A stretch of 64,000 nucleotides of DNA from Zonotrichia leucophrys gambelii (taxonomy: Eukaryota; Chordata; Aves; Passeriformes; Passerellidae). This document shows positions 62,979-64,000 of the stretch, piece after piece. Positions within the stretch are counted from its first letter, which is position 1. Each line of letters begins with the position of its first letter. The notes under the pieces were generated by a model. It had not been told where the DNA came from and did no database searches. It saw nothing but the letters and a program-made list of their open reading frames with translations. Where the stretch lies: NCBI RefSeq assembly GCF_028769735.1, contig NC_088178.1:23510357-23574356 (forward strand), read 5' to 3'. A program made the translations under genes and the position numbers.

Positions 62979-63402
62979 TGGGGTATTTTTGGGGTCCCCC
63001 ATCGTGGGGAGGAAAAATGAATCTGACTCCATGTTCTTAGAAGGCTAATTTATTATTATATTATATTATATTAATTATATTATGTAATGCTATACTAAAA
63101 CTATACTAAAGAATAGAGAAAGGATACAGACAGAAAGCTAAAAGATAATAATTAAAAACTCATGGCTCCTTCCAGAGTCCAGACACCGCTGGACTGTGAT
63201 TGATCATCAAGTCAAAACAATTCACATGAAGCCAATCAAACAATGACCAGTTGGTAAACAACGTCCAAACCACATTCCAAAGCAGCAAAACACAGGAGAA
63301 GCAGATCAGATAATTGTTGTTTTAATTTTTGTCTGAGGCTACTCAGCTTCCCAGGAGAAGAAATCCTGGCAAAGGGATTTTTCAGGAAATATGACAGTGA
63401 CA
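62979..63402 (-). mobile_element. Solo LTR of an endogenous retrovirus, subfamily 2 (copy D)
   Basis: A 424-bp element, minus strand. Its start is at 63402 (minus-strand TGTCACTGTCATATTTCC) and its end in CA at 62979. It is flanked by a perfect 6-bp target duplication, GCATGC, at 62973-62978 and 63403-63408. It keeps the family plan of copies A to C: the TCCTGGGAAGCTGAGTAGCC-type segment, an AATAAA signal (plus-strand TTTATT at 63049-63054) and the ATGGAGTCAGATTC segment. It differs enough in sequence, and has a longer AT-rich centre and end, to be a separate subfamily. No internal proviral sequence is present. Confidence 0.87.
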
Positions 63403-63438
63403 GCATGCCATGGGCCAGCTGGAAATGGAGGGCAATGG

Positions 63439-63805
63439 AAGGCTAATTTATTATCATATTATATTATATTATGTTATATATTATGTTATATTATGTTATG
63501 TTATGATATGCTATACTAAAACTACACTAAAGAATAGAGAAATTATACTTACAGATGGCTTAACAAGATACTAATGAAAAACCTATGACTCTCTCCAGAG
63601 TCCCAGTGCAGCCTGACCATGTTTGGTCATTAAGTAAAAACAATTCACCTGTTGGATAAAAAAAATCTACAAGCACATTCCAAAGCAGCAAAACACAGGA
63701 GAAGCAGATCAGATAATTGTTGTTTTAATTTTTGTCTGAGGCTACTCAGCTTCCCAGGAGAAGAAATCCTGGCAAAGGGATTTTTCAGGAAATATGATGG
63801 TGAGA
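63439..63805 (-). mobile_element. Truncated LTR, subfamily 2 (copy E)
   Basis: Same family and orientation as copy D, which lies 36 bp to the left. Its start is at 63805 with a mutated terminus (TCTCACCATC rather than TGTCACTGTC). The 3' part of the LTR, about 60 bases that in copy D contain the ATGGAGTCA segment, is missing: homology begins abruptly at AAGGCTAATTT (63439). Its AATAAA signal remains (plus-strand TTTATT at 63447-63452). I could not find a target duplication. Bases 63674-63797 are identical to 63271-63394 of copy D. Confidence 0.82.
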
Positions 63806-64000
63806 GTTTTGGTCTGAGACTGAGGTGAATTCCTTCCCCTGCAGCTCCTCCTGTGGGAAGTCACTGCAGGCAGAGCTGGTGCTCACACTGCTCCAGTGCT
63901 CCCTGCCAGCCTAGCACCACACAGGGACCAGGTAAATGCCACCTGCCTTGCTTGGTCCTCCCTGCCATTGCTCTAACGCCTCTGGAGCCCTCAGGGTAAG
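63806..64000. other. Flanking non-coding DNA, no gene seen
   Basis: The last 195 bases are GC-richer unique sequence without a recognised feature. Confidence 0.55.

Overview
This 64 kb window looks like nuclear DNA from a bird, most likely a songbird. The evidence is the repeats: three chicken-repeat-1 (CR1) LINE 3' ends with the usual avian tail, five copies of one short LTR family with 6-bp target duplications, and worn MIR-type SINE and L3-type relics of the kind shared across amniotes. The songbird part rests on my recollection that this LTR family is common in passerines; I could not search a repeat library.

I found no protein-coding gene, rRNA, tRNA, CRISPR or operon-like structure. 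The open frames are short, mostly overlap on both strands, and resemble no family I know. The window therefore reads as intergenic DNA or the inside of a very long intron.

Layout. 1-16.6 kb: AT-leaning single-copy DNA with one MIR relic (5.6 kb), small microsatellites and a hairpin beside an AP-1-like site (9.05 kb). 16.7-17.9 kb: a diverged direct duplication with copies about 496 bp apart, followed by a solo LTR (17495-17868). 18-37 kb: single-copy DNA with an L3-like tail (19.1 kb), a three-part microsatellite (25.5 kb), a CR1 fragment (26.9 kb), a 34-bp tandem duplication (29.7 kb) and a large AT/AC microsatellite (33.2 kb). 37.7-41.3 kb: a plus-strand solo LTR, a plus-strand CR1 3' end and a minus-strand solo LTR. 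41-62 kb: single-copy DNA with an eroded palindromic element (47.0 kb), a nearly full-length MIR relic (52.4 kb), several small tandem repeats and a CR1 fragment (61.8 kb). 63-63.8 kb: two minus-strand LTRs of a second subfamily almost in tandem.

Most notable are the LTR pair at 63 kb, which shares an exactly identical 124-bp patch inside otherwise diverged sequence; the solo LTRs with recoverable 6-bp target duplications, two of them with an inverted pair of CCAAT boxes; and several AT-rich blocks with homeodomain, POU and E-box motifs that could be regulatory. No undescribed gene system was found.
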